6,749 nucleotides of DNA, from the NCBI GenBank assembly GCA_027371665.1, contig DAHXMP010000228.1, forward strand, positions 1-6,749, read 5' to 3'. Position numbers and translations under genes: made by a program. Positions 1 to 6,640 of the stretch are shown piece after piece. How positions within the stretch are numbered: the stretch's first letter is position 1; each line of letters opens with the position of its first letter. This stretch comes from Bacteroidota bacterium (GTDB taxonomy: Bacteria > Bacteroidota > Ignavibacteria > Kapaibacteriales > UBA2268). The notes under the pieces were generated by a model that saw only the letters and a list, made by a program, of their open reading frames with translations, had not been told where the DNA came from and made no database searches.

Positions 1-96
1 TCTTAAAAATTGCGTTTTCTTTAAGGCTATTATTTCATATTTTAGTTTATTATATAATTCGTAAAAATTAAAATTAGATAAAAATTTTGGTGTTCT

Positions 97-441
97 ATGT
101 CAAAACAAAATATTAAGCCCGTTGCAAAACATAATATAAAACATACACCTGCTCATTCTTCCAAAGGCAAGCCGGTTAAAAAGAAAACAATGTGGGCTTT
201 CCCTTACACAAAGAAAAATTTTATTATTGCACTTATCGGTTTGGGTGTCATTGTTTTCGGTTATCTTTTGATGGCAACAGGCATAACCGAACAACCTGCC
301 CTGGTTCAGGGGAAATGGAATAATCCCTTCGCTATTGACATTGCCCCTGTTGTTCTTGTTATTGGCTATTGTATCATTATTCCTTATGCCATAATGAAAT
401 ATTACGGGAAAAAGGAAGAAGCAGATAAACCTACTGAATGA
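97..441 (+). CDS. DUF3098-like small inner-membrane protein
   Basis: A 114-residue protein with a basic, Lys/His-rich N-terminus (residues 1-40) and two hydrophobic segments, about 41-60 and 82-100, followed by a short charged tail. The pattern of an aromatic residue before a Lys-Asn, a first helix ending in GYLLMATG, a short loop, then IAPVV and a second helix ending in YAIM matches what I recall of DUF3098, a family of unknown function. In Bacteroidota it often sits next to ftsX. Here the upstream gene is outside the window, so that link cannot be tested. The basic N-terminus suggests it faces the cytoplasm, with both ends inside. The ATG at 97 has no strong Shine-Dalgarno sequence. era follows 39 bases later on the same strand, so co-transcription is likely. 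The family call is from memory of the pattern; the membrane topology is seen directly. Confidence 0.75.
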   Translation: MSKQNIKPVAKHNIKHTPAHSSKGKPVKKKTMWAFPYTKKNFIIALIGLGVIVFGYLLMATGITEQPALVQGKWNNPFAIDIAPVVLVIGYCIIIPYAIMKYYGKKEEADKPTE

Positions 442-480
442 TTTTAGGCTTGTAATTCATAAATTTCAGCAAAAATTATC

Positions 481-1374
481 ATGCCCATCAAAGCCGGATA
501 CGTCTCAATCGTAGGGATACCTAATGTCGGGAAATCAACCTTAATTAATGCGATTATCGGAAGCAAGCTTTCTATCGTTACTCCCAAGCCCCAGACTACA
601 CGCAAAAGCGTGCTAGGCATATATACAAGCGAAAATTCCCAAATCATATTTACCGATACTCCCGGTTATGTTAAGCCCCGTTATGAGCTTCATAAATCTA
701 TGGTGAATTCTATAATCGAATCAATAAAAGGTTCGGATATCGTTCTTGTATTATCAGACATAAACTGCAAAGAAGACCCCGATAATTATTTTTCGGCGGA
801 TTTCCTCGATTCAATAAAAAAATCCGGTAAAATCCTGATTCTCGCTATAAACAAAATTGACCTGCTCGATGACAAAAAAAAGATACTGCCGATAATCGGT
901 TTTTTCGGTAATTATAAAATCTTCTCGGAAATCATTCCCATATCCGCACTGAAGCAGATTTCAATTACCGAACTTATTAAAACCATAGAAAACAATTTAC
1001 CTGATTCTCCTTACCTCTTTGAACCTGATTATATCAGCACTCAAAGCGAGAGATTCTTCGTTTCGGAAATCATCAGGGAACAAATATTTTTATCTTATGG
1101 TGAGGAAATTCCTTACTCGGCTGAAGTTTTAATTTCTGAATTTAAGGAACGAGAAAGAGGAAAGTGGTACATATCTGCCGATATTGTAGTTGATAAAGAA
1201 TCACACAAAAAAATTATGATAGGCTCGAAAGGTACCAAAATTAAAAATCTCGGGGAAAGTTCCCGTGCTTTAATAGAAAATTTTCTGAACAAGCCGGTTT
1301 ATCTGAAAATTTTCGTAAAGGTTCGCCCAAACTGGCGTCAGAACAAAACCATGCTCCAATCTTTCGGGTATTAA
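481..1374 (+). CDS. era: GTPase Era (ribosome assembly)
   Basis: Era is a GTP-binding protein that binds the 3' end of 16S rRNA and helps mature the 30S subunit. All signature motifs are present in 297 residues, close to the usual length of about 300. The P-loop is GIPNVGKS at 12-19, the switch I threonines are at 39-40, DTPG is at 59-62, NKID at 124-127 and SAL (G5) at 155-157. The C-terminal KH RNA-binding domain spans about 205-285, with its GxxG loop as GSKG at 248-251. The protein ends in the typical VKVRPNW...LQSFGY block, immediately after the KH domain. The ATG at 481 places the P-loop 11 residues in, as expected for Era. It lies downstream of the DUF3098-like gene and converges on pyrE, leaving 17 bases between the stop codons. 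No hairpin terminator is evident in that gap. Confidence 0.97.
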   Translation: MPIKAGYVSIVGIPNVGKSTLINAIIGSKLSIVTPKPQTTRKSVLGIYTSENSQIIFTDTPGYVKPRYELHKSMVNSIIESIKGSDIVLVLSDINCKEDPDNYFSADFLDSIKKSGKILILAINKIDLLDDKKKILPIIGFFGNYKIFSEIIPISALKQISITELIKTIENNLPDSPYLFEPDYISTQSERFFVSEIIREQIFLSYGEEIPYSAEVLISEFKERERGKWYISADIVVDKESHKKIMIGSKGTKIKNLGESSRALIENFLNKPVYLKIFVKVRPNWRQNKTMLQSFGY

Positions 1375-1391
1375 TACCAGGAAAATTTAAT

Positions 1392-1919
1392 TCATTTTTT
1401 ATATGCTTTAAGCTCATCCATTGTGAACAGAGGGATTAACTCTACTCCGTTATTCTTCAGAGCTTCCATTCCGCCTGACTGGCGGTCAATCACACAAACG
1501 GCATGATTAACGACGGCTCCCCGTGCTCTCAAATCCTCCACACTGGTAATTACCTGGCCGCCGCTCGTTATAACGTCTTCGACAACGAGCAGTTTTCTCC
1601 CGCTTATATCCATTCCCTCTGCAAGTTTCTGAGTTCCGTATTCCTTTTGTTTTTTTCTCACATAAACCGCAGGAATCCCCGTAAGCAGGGAGAGTGCTGC
1701 TGCTATCGGAATGCCGCCTATTTCCAGTCCGGCAAACAATTCAAATTCATCCGGAAGCAATGGTTCCAAATGTTCTGCAACAGCCTTTAGCAGGTGAGGA
1801 CGCGACTCAAACTGGTATTTAGCGAAATATTCACTGCTGATTTTACCTGACCTGAGATGAAATGTGCCCCTCAGGTACGATGTAGAATAAACATTTTCTG
1901 CAAGTTCTTCGTGTGTCAT
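1392..1919 (-). CDS. pyrE: Orotate phosphoribosyltransferase
   Basis: Catalyses orotate + PRPP to orotidine 5'-monophosphate + PPi, the fifth step of de novo pyrimidine synthesis in the cytoplasm. The 175-residue protein has the PRPP-binding motif VVEDVITSGGQV at 112-123, with the two acidic residues E114-D115. The flexible catalytic loop is rich in lysines (VRKKQKEYGTQK, 87-98). The N-terminal substrate region contains LRSGKISSEYF at 22-32, and the GLEIGGIPIA loop is at 64-73. This is the short bacterial/archaeal form rather than the longer E. coli form (about 213 residues). The ATG at 1919 has only A/T-rich sequence upstream and no Shine-Dalgarno. The M28 peptidase gene ends 23 bases upstream on the same strand, so pyrE is probably the last gene of that transcript. 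No other pyr gene is visible here. Confidence 0.95.
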   Translation of the reverse strand: MTHEELAENVYSTSYLRGTFHLRSGKISSEYFAKYQFESRPHLLKAVAEHLEPLLPDEFELFAGLEIGGIPIAAALSLLTGIPAVYVRKKQKEYGTQKLAEGMDISGRKLLVVEDVITSGGQVITSVEDLRARGAVVNHAVCVIDRQSGGMEALKNNGVELIPLFTMDELKAYKK

Positions 1920-1942
1920 AACTATTATTATTTAAATAAAAT

Positions 1943-3319
1943 TTATTTCGTTTCAGAATATAAATATAGTGATATTGCAATAGCCGCAATACATTTGTTC
2001 ATAACTGCAGGATTAACCTTATCGGGAGTATCGGTCGCAGAGTGATGATACCAGAAATATTTACCTTCATCATTAGTGCCGAGGCTCATCACGGGTATGT
2101 TATTCTGTTTTGCAAGCGGCGATATATCTACTCCCCATCCACCTTTCACAACGGAAATCGAATCATCGAGTATTTTTAAATACGGCTCAAATCCTTTAAC
2201 CGTTTCCATTTGTGCATCGCTCCCTGAAAATCCTATACTCTGCGGCTCGAAGACACCGGAATCAAACTCGAACATAAGTTTTGTATTATCGTTTTTATGG
2301 TCAACAGCATAAGCTTTACCGCCTTTCGTGCCGTTTTCCTCGTTAACGAACATAACAGCCCTTATGGTACATTTTGGCTTTATACCGAGGTCTTTCAGCA
2401 GCTTTACCGCTTTCCAAGCCGAAATTGCTCCACCTCCGTCGTCCTGTGCACCCAATCCCGGGTCCCAGCAATCTGTATGCCCGCCGACAACTATTATTTC
2501 CCCGGGCCTTTCCGAACCTTTTATTTCACCCATAACATTATATGATTTTACATCAGGCAAAGTTTTCGCTTCCATATATAAATGCACAACCGGATTTTGT
2601 CCTCTTTTCTCCATTCTTTCCAGCATCTCTGCATCTTCGAGGCTAATTGCCGCATTAGGGATTTTAGGTATTGTATCGTTGTAGCCCATAACGCCTGTAT
2701 GAGGATTTTGCATTCCTATTGGACTGCATGAACGAATCAGGCTTGCAACAGCCCCGGCTTCTGCGGCATATACCGCACCGTTAAACCTGAACTGAACGGC
2801 GTCGCCGTAGCCCATCCACGGCTTATTGAACAGCACTATTTTCCCTTTAGCTTCCTTAGCCCTTGCCTTAAGTTCTTCGAAACTGTTAACAATCAGAAGA
2901 GGTGCGGTTATTCCTTCCGGGGGAGTCGCAATACTTCCTCCAAGCCCAATCATATGCAATTGTTCTTTTCGGGGTTTGACAAGCTCGCAGAATTCTCTTC
3001 CCCTAACCCAGTGAGGCACGTAAGCTTCCTCTGCTTTAACATTCTCCAGCCCGTCTTTCTGCATCTCGCCCTTCATCCACATCAGAGCCTTGTTCAGGCT
3101 CTCCGAACCGCTCGGGCGGGGGCCGAAAGTGTCACACAAATAAGCAAGCTGTTCCCATGCAGTACTGTCCTGCATGGCTTTATTTATTATTTTCTTTACG
3201 TTTGCTTCGAAATCTTTATTCATACCTCCTGCAAAAACTGAATTGGCAGTTAATAAAAATAATATGATATATAATATTATGACTGTTTTTTTTATAATCC
3301 GGTAATAAAATGCAAACAC
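1943..3319 (-). CDS. Exported M28 zinc peptidase, carboxypeptidase Q-like
   Basis: A 458-residue predicted secreted or periplasmic metallopeptidase. Residues 1-30 form a signal peptide: basic start, hydrophobic core about 12-25, likely cleavage after VFA at 28-30. A region at about 110-255 fits the PA-type insert of this subfamily. The co-catalytic zinc residues of family M28 are in order: H281 (GGHTDCWD), D293 (GAQDDGGG), E327/E328 (NEENG; general base and metal ligand), D353 (EFDSG) and a histidine of the YHHSATDT block (424-430). The motifs HTDCWDPGLGAQDDGGG and KYFWYHHS closely resemble carboxypeptidase Q (plasma glutamate carboxypeptidase), a dipeptidase/carboxypeptidase; the exact substrate is not deducible. 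The start is GTG at 3319, supported by a good Shine-Dalgarno six bases upstream and by the complete signal peptide it gives. pyrE follows 23 bases downstream; the upstream gap is 86 bases. Confidence 0.9.
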   Translation of the reverse strand: MFAFYYRIIKKTVIILYIILFLLTANSVFAGGMNKDFEANVKKIINKAMQDSTAWEQLAYLCDTFGPRPSGSESLNKALMWMKGEMQKDGLENVKAEEAYVPHWVRGREFCELVKPRKEQLHMIGLGGSIATPPEGITAPLLIVNSFEELKARAKEAKGKIVLFNKPWMGYGDAVQFRFNGAVYAAEAGAVASLIRSCSPIGMQNPHTGVMGYNDTIPKIPNAAISLEDAEMLERMEKRGQNPVVHLYMEAKTLPDVKSYNVMGEIKGSERPGEIIVVGGHTDCWDPGLGAQDDGGGAISAWKAVKLLKDLGIKPKCTIRAVMFVNEENGTKGGKAYAVDHKNDNTKLMFEFDSGVFEPQSIGFSGSDAQMETVKGFEPYLKILDDSISVVKGGWGVDISPLAKQNNIPVMSLGTNDEGKYFWYHHSATDTPDKVNPAVMNKCIAAIAISLYLYSETK

Positions 3320-3325
3320 TTCTCA

Positions 3326-3330
3326 CTCCC
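3326..3330 (-). promoter_or_regulatory. Shine-Dalgarno site supporting the GTG start of the M28 peptidase
   Basis: On the minus strand GGGAG lies six bases before the GTG at 3319-3317. It is the clearest ribosome-binding site in the window, because the other starts are preceded by A/T-rich sequence without a purine-rich core. It supports GTG as the real start, since no ATG-led reading gives the full signal peptide. Confidence 0.6.
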
Positions 3331-3405
3331 GAAAATTGTTAATTTAATCTTTTTATTTGTTTAAAAAAGCAATTTACATATTTCTTTCGGAAGTTGTTAT
3401 AAGTA

Positions 3406-4845
3406 TTATTTTGCCAGGATATGAAATTCGGTTCGCCTGTTCTTTGCCCTGTTTTCATCCGAAGTGTTAGGCACTTTAGGCACGGACATCCCGAAACCTC
3501 TTGCCCTGAGCCTTCGGGCTTCAACGCCCAATCTGATTAATGCTTCCATAACCGCCTTGGCTCTTCTCTCCGATAGTGATTGGTTGTATTCTATTCCGCC
3601 GACATTATCTGTATGGCCCTGGATTTCAATTTTTATTCTAGGATGGCTGAGCATTGCATCAGCAACCTCCTCAACGATTGGCATTGAAACAGGCTTTATA
3701 TTCGAGCTGTCGAAATCGAACAGGATTGGCCTTTCAAATACATCCCCCACATCTGCCAAATCCATGTCAGACATATCGTATTCTCCGTAGCCGAACAATG
3801 TATCTTTCCTTCCGGGTACATTGACTGCTACAGCCACATGATGATATCCCCAGTATTTCGGCGGCTTGTATGTAATATAATAGTAATATCTAAGGCTCAT
3901 ATATATATCCCTGAAAATAGAAATCAGGTCTTTTTTTGTATACGCCTTATAAAATTTACCGCCTGTATACTGTGACATATACCTTAAATTATAATCCTGT
4001 GAATAACCGAAGGCTACCGTGAAAATATGAATCTTGTTCTCTTTCGCTTTTCTTATTAAATCGCCGATTTTCTGCTGTGAATAATTATCGTCCCCATCAG
4101 TGAAAACAACTATTACTCGAGGGTCTTTCAGCGATGTATTTTTCAAAATATCAATGCAATTCCACACTGCGTTATAAACACCAGAAAACAAACCGACTCC
4201 CCTTGTCCTGTTTGCCCTGTATATATTGAGGATTTTGGCTGTATCGTTCATAAGAGGCACCTTCACGTCGAAATCCTGGTTAAAACTCGTCAGGGCTATA
4301 TTATCGTACTTCATCTTCATTCCGACGAACAACTCTGTGCCCTCATAAATAGCGTTTAATACCCCCGTCATCGAACCGCTGTAGTCAACTGTCAGTGCAA
4401 TGTTATAAGGAATAGAATCCTTTGCCCCGAACTCTCTTACGGCAAAGCTGTCAATATTTACAGGAGGCCTTTTAAGCATCTTTCCGAGTGTTTCGGTTAT
4501 CCCAGTCCAGTAATTCTTTGTAGTATCCCTTAGATATGGCTTTGCCATATTAGTAATGAAATGCCCCAGCGAATCATACACCCTTGTATATAAGCGTATT
4601 TCTTTGGGGTAATCATCTGTTTCAATCCGCCAAACATCAAACAATAGTTTATTGACATCTGCAGAATCAATAGGCAATGTCGAGGTAATGTAAATGTCTT
4701 TATGCAAGGTGTCGTCGCTGTCGGCAATTTCGCGCTGTAGCTCGAAACCTTCGGCATGATGATAGGTCCTGCAGCCGGCTGAAATAATTAATATTGAAAC
4801 CGGCAAAAAAATCAAAGGCAATATTTTTTTTATACTATTATACAT
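3406..4845 (-). CDS. Lipoprotein with von Willebrand A domain and C-terminal OmpA domain
   Basis: A 479-residue predicted envelope lipoprotein. The signal sequence ends in a lipobox, ISAGC, with C25 as the lipidated residue. Residues about 50-140 look like a beta-rich domain of unknown type. A von Willebrand A domain spans about 145-320 with an apparently intact metal-binding (MIDAS) site: DYSGS at 154-158, a plausible threonine near 214, and D250 in FTDGDD. A tyrosine-rich linker (about 319-357) leads to an OmpA-type peptidoglycan-binding domain at about 370-479. That domain has ILFDFDSSNIKP (374-385), GHTDNVGG (410-417), LSERRAK (424-430) and NRAKNRRTEF (465-474). The family anchors outer-membrane lipoproteins to the cell wall; the VWA domain probably binds a protein partner. 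The start lies 13 bases after the methyltransferase stop, so the two are almost surely co-transcribed. No specific partner can be named. Confidence 0.9.
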   Translation of the reverse strand: MYNSIKKILPLIFLPVSILIISAGCRTYHHAEGFELQREIADSDDTLHKDIYITSTLPIDSADVNKLLFDVWRIETDDYPKEIRLYTRVYDSLGHFITNMAKPYLRDTTKNYWTGITETLGKMLKRPPVNIDSFAVREFGAKDSIPYNIALTVDYSGSMTGVLNAIYEGTELFVGMKMKYDNIALTSFNQDFDVKVPLMNDTAKILNIYRANRTRGVGLFSGVYNAVWNCIDILKNTSLKDPRVIVVFTDGDDNYSQQKIGDLIRKAKENKIHIFTVAFGYSQDYNLRYMSQYTGGKFYKAYTKKDLISIFRDIYMSLRYYYYITYKPPKYWGYHHVAVAVNVPGRKDTLFGYGEYDMSDMDLADVGDVFERPILFDFDSSNIKPVSMPIVEEVADAMLSHPRIKIEIQGHTDNVGGIEYNQSLSERRAKAVMEALIRLGVEARRLRARGFGMSVPKVPNTSDENRAKNRRTEFHILAK

Positions 4846-4858
4846 TCTATGATTTATT

Positions 4859-5518
4859 CTACAATTTCACTCCCATAGCCATACCGTCTCCTATTGTCAG
4901 CAGGCATGACTGAAGCCTTTTATCGCTGGAAATGGCATCGTTAAATTTCCTGATTGATTTTACTTCTTCATTCTTCTCCACCGGCTTATCATTGCAAACC
5001 AAACCCCAGGCAAGTGCATTGTCAGCTATAACAATACCGCCTTTTCTAAGCAATTGTATCGAAAAATTAAGATAACCGGGATATGATTCCTTGTCTGCAT
5101 CAATAAAAATCAAGTCGAACTGAAACGGAGGTCTGTATGACTTAAGAAAATTAACGGCTTCCTCATTAACAACTTCGATAATATCACCCAAGCCTGCCTC
5201 ATCGGCTTTTTTGCGGATAAATTCGGCATGCGACTTTTCTATTTCAAGTGAAATAAGCTTGCCATCCTTTGGCAGAACCTTAGCCATTGTAATTGCCGAA
5301 TAACCTGCAAGAGAGCCAATTTCAAGCACATATTTTGCACCTGCCGCCCTCAGTAAAAATTGTAAAAAAGCACCCTGCTGAGGCGAAATACTGATTGAAG
5401 GAAAATTCAAAGCGGCGGCTTCGTTCAAAAGATTCTTCAGAAAAGTGTCTTCGCTCAAAAAATTAAAATTTATATACGATTCGATTTCCCCGGTTACAGC
5501 CGTTGTTCTTAATGACAT
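4859..5518 (-). CDS. Class I SAM-dependent O-methyltransferase (caffeoyl-CoA OMT-like)
   Basis: A 219-residue cytoplasmic methyltransferase of the metal-dependent O-methyltransferase family (PF01596 type, COG4122). The SAM-binding motif I is VLEIGSLAGYSA at 64-75. The acidic end of strand 2 is SLEIEK (90-95), which should hold the ribose hydroxyls. FIDADK at 138-143 supplies the metal-binding aspartate D140, and IADN (164-167) the further metal ligands D166 and N167. The conserved N-terminal ISPQQGAFLQFL block (44-55) and the C-terminal GDGMAMGVKL end are both present, so the gene is full length. Family members methylate catechol-like or other hydroxylated small molecules, but bacterial ones of this size are mostly uncharacterised. 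The substrate cannot be told from the sequence. It sits 82 bases after the mlaD-like gene and 13 bases before the VWA-OmpA gene, with no obvious biochemical link to either. Confidence 0.92.
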   Translation of the reverse strand: MSLRTTAVTGEIESYINFNFLSEDTFLKNLLNEAAALNFPSISISPQQGAFLQFLLRAAGAKYVLEIGSLAGYSAITMAKVLPKDGKLISLEIEKSHAEFIRKKADEAGLGDIIEVVNEEAVNFLKSYRPPFQFDLIFIDADKESYPGYLNFSIQLLRKGGIVIADNALAWGLVCNDKPVEKNEEVKSIRKFNDAISSDKRLQSCLLTIGDGMAMGVKL

Positions 5519-5565
5519 ATAAAATTATTATTATTTGAAAATATCCAGTGCAGAAACGATTAATT

Positions 5566-5602
5566 GAAAACGGTATTGTTATGCTCCCCCCGATACGGTT
5601 TC
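5566..5602 (-). other. Imperfect inverted repeat overlapping the mlaD-like stop
   Basis: The minus-strand RNA can fold as GAAACCGUAU (5602-5593) against AUACCGUUUUC (5576-5566), about nine pairs with one bulged U and one C-C mismatch. The loop holds a run of six G. It overlaps the TGA stop of the mlaD-like gene. No U-tract long enough for a standard terminator follows, so it may be a weak processing or attenuation hairpin, or simply chance. Confidence 0.25.
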
Positions 5603-6548
5603 AGGGCCTTCCCCCGAGACGGATATTTGCATTAACCCCGTATTGCTGCACTTGCTTTATGAACTCGGACAGGTTGGTTATTGTTGAATCAAGCCGGATG
5701 CTGAATTCTTTATCATAAATAATTTTATTGACAAAACCGTTTCCGTTCCTGACACTGTCAGTCATGTCTTTCAGGTTATTTAGTATCAGTTCTGCATTCG
5801 TGATGAACTTATCCGTTTTTGCAATCAATGCTCTCGAATCGGTCAGGGTTAAATCAACCTTATTGATTATAGTGTCCAAACGTGGGCTGTTTTCTTTAAT
5901 GCTGTTATTCAATTCAGTAGATATGGATTTCAAATTTTTCAATGTCAGTTCTATACCGACAATATTATCTGTTAAAAGTTTCTGTGTTTCCGATGCAAGC
6001 ATGCTTGTGTTTTCAACCGTTGACTTTATATTTTCAATAAATTTTTTATCGGCTAATAGTTCGTTAATTGACCCTGATATAGAATCGAGCCTGCTTATAA
6101 GCACCATTCCCTGGCTTCCCAATTCACCCACGTAGTAGACAACATCCGAAAAATCTGCGGCTGTTTTGCCCGGAATTTCCATTGATGGATTGAATTTCTC
6201 AGGTGCTCCCCCGGGGAAAATGTCAATTTTCTTTCCCCCCGTAATTTCAAGTATCGAAATTCTCGCACTTGCATCTTTTCTTAGATCCTTAATGTCATCA
6301 ACATCTGCCGTAATCAGTACGGAACCGTTATCGTTTTTAACGGAAGACACAGTCCCGCGCTTAACTCCGTTAACAAACACAGGGGCAGATATTTGTATAT
6401 TGCCCGAATTTGAAAATCTCAGCTTTACCGTAACGGGATTAACCGAAACATACAAACCCCTGCCGAATGTAATACCGAGAATGAACAGTATAACTGCAGT
6501 AATGGAAACCAATCCTACTTTAATTTCGATTGAACGGTTATTTTTCAT
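5601..6548 (-). CDS. MCE/MlaD-family substrate-binding protein
   Basis: A 315-residue single-pass membrane protein of the MlaD/MCE family, which shuttles lipids or other hydrophobic molecules across the periplasm with an MlaE permease and MlaF ATPase. After a short charged start (MKNNRSIEIKVG, typical of the family) comes a transmembrane segment at about 12-29. The MCE domain follows at about 39-114, with APVFVNGVKRGTV (55-67) and EITGGKKIDIFPGG (101-114). Residues about 137-302 are a long helical, coiled-coil-like region with repeated Leu/Ile spacing, including a GNGFVNKIIYD segment (269-279) common in these proteins. The frame stays open to a TTG at 6572, but I chose the ATG at 6548. That start gives the usual family N-terminus, while the TTG lies inside the T-tract of the upstream terminator. 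No mlaE or mlaF gene is visible beside it. Confidence 0.88.
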   Translation of the reverse strand: MKNNRSIEIKVGLVSITAVILFILGITFGRGLYVSVNPVTVKLRFSNSGNIQISAPVFVNGVKRGTVSSVKNDNGSVLITADVDDIKDLRKDASARISILEITGGKKIDIFPGGAPEKFNPSMEIPGKTAADFSDVVYYVGELGSQGMVLISRLDSISGSINELLADKKFIENIKSTVENTSMLASETQKLLTDNIVGIELTLKNLKSISTELNNSIKENSPRLDTIINKVDLTLTDSRALIAKTDKFITNAELILNNLKDMTDSVRNGNGFVNKIIYDKEFSIRLDSTITNLSEFIKQVQQYGVNANIRLGGRP

Positions 6549-6576
6549 AATGCAATTTACGATTTTTTTCAAAAGA

Positions 6577-6596
6577 AAAAGCCCCTTAGGGCTTTT
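6577..6596 (-). terminator. Rho-independent terminator of the ssb-like gene
   Basis: On the minus strand AAAAGCCC pairs perfectly with GGGCTTTT (8 bp) around a four-base TAAG loop, and is followed by TCTTTTG, giving a T-rich tail. It begins 44 bases after the stop codon of the ssb-like gene and ends 28 bases before the ATG of the mlaD-like gene. Read on the plus strand the same hairpin also has four T after the stem, but no plus-strand gene leads into it. It should separate the two minus-strand genes into different transcripts. Confidence 0.8.
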
Positions 6597-6640
6597 GTGT
6601 TAAATTAATTTATATTATAAAAGAATTAAAAATTTTATTT

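Noticed and set aside
1..96. Possible C-terminal tail of an upstream gene or a promoter with TATAAT at 53-58
   Set aside because: The frames are very short, all end before 75, and none shows a recognisable tail such as that of FtsX. The TATAAT match has no good -35 partner (TTATTT at 30-35) and the region is so A/T-rich that such matches are expected by chance.
1375..1391. Bidirectional terminator between the convergent era and pyrE genes
   Set aside because: The 17-base gap holds no inverted repeat that could form a stable hairpin.
2328..2684. Plus-strand open frame of 118 codons inside the M28 peptidase gene
   Set aside because: It is antisense to a strongly supported gene with catalytic motifs and shows no recognisable domain, so it is a shadow frame.
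3320..3405. Promoter for the M28 peptidase in the 86-base gap (TTGCTT with an A/T-rich -10)
   Set aside because: The -10 candidate is a poor match and the whole gap is A/T-rich. A promoter is plausible given the gap size but cannot be placed.
6166..6603. Plus-strand open frame of 145 codons opposite the mlaD-like gene
   Set aside because: It is antisense to the MCE domain coding region, has low-complexity composition, and runs into the terminator hairpin. It has no family features.
6614..6619. TATAAT on the minus strand as a promoter for the mlaD-like gene
   Set aside because: A transcript from here would pass through the strong terminator at 6577-6596 before reaching the gene, and there is no clear -35.
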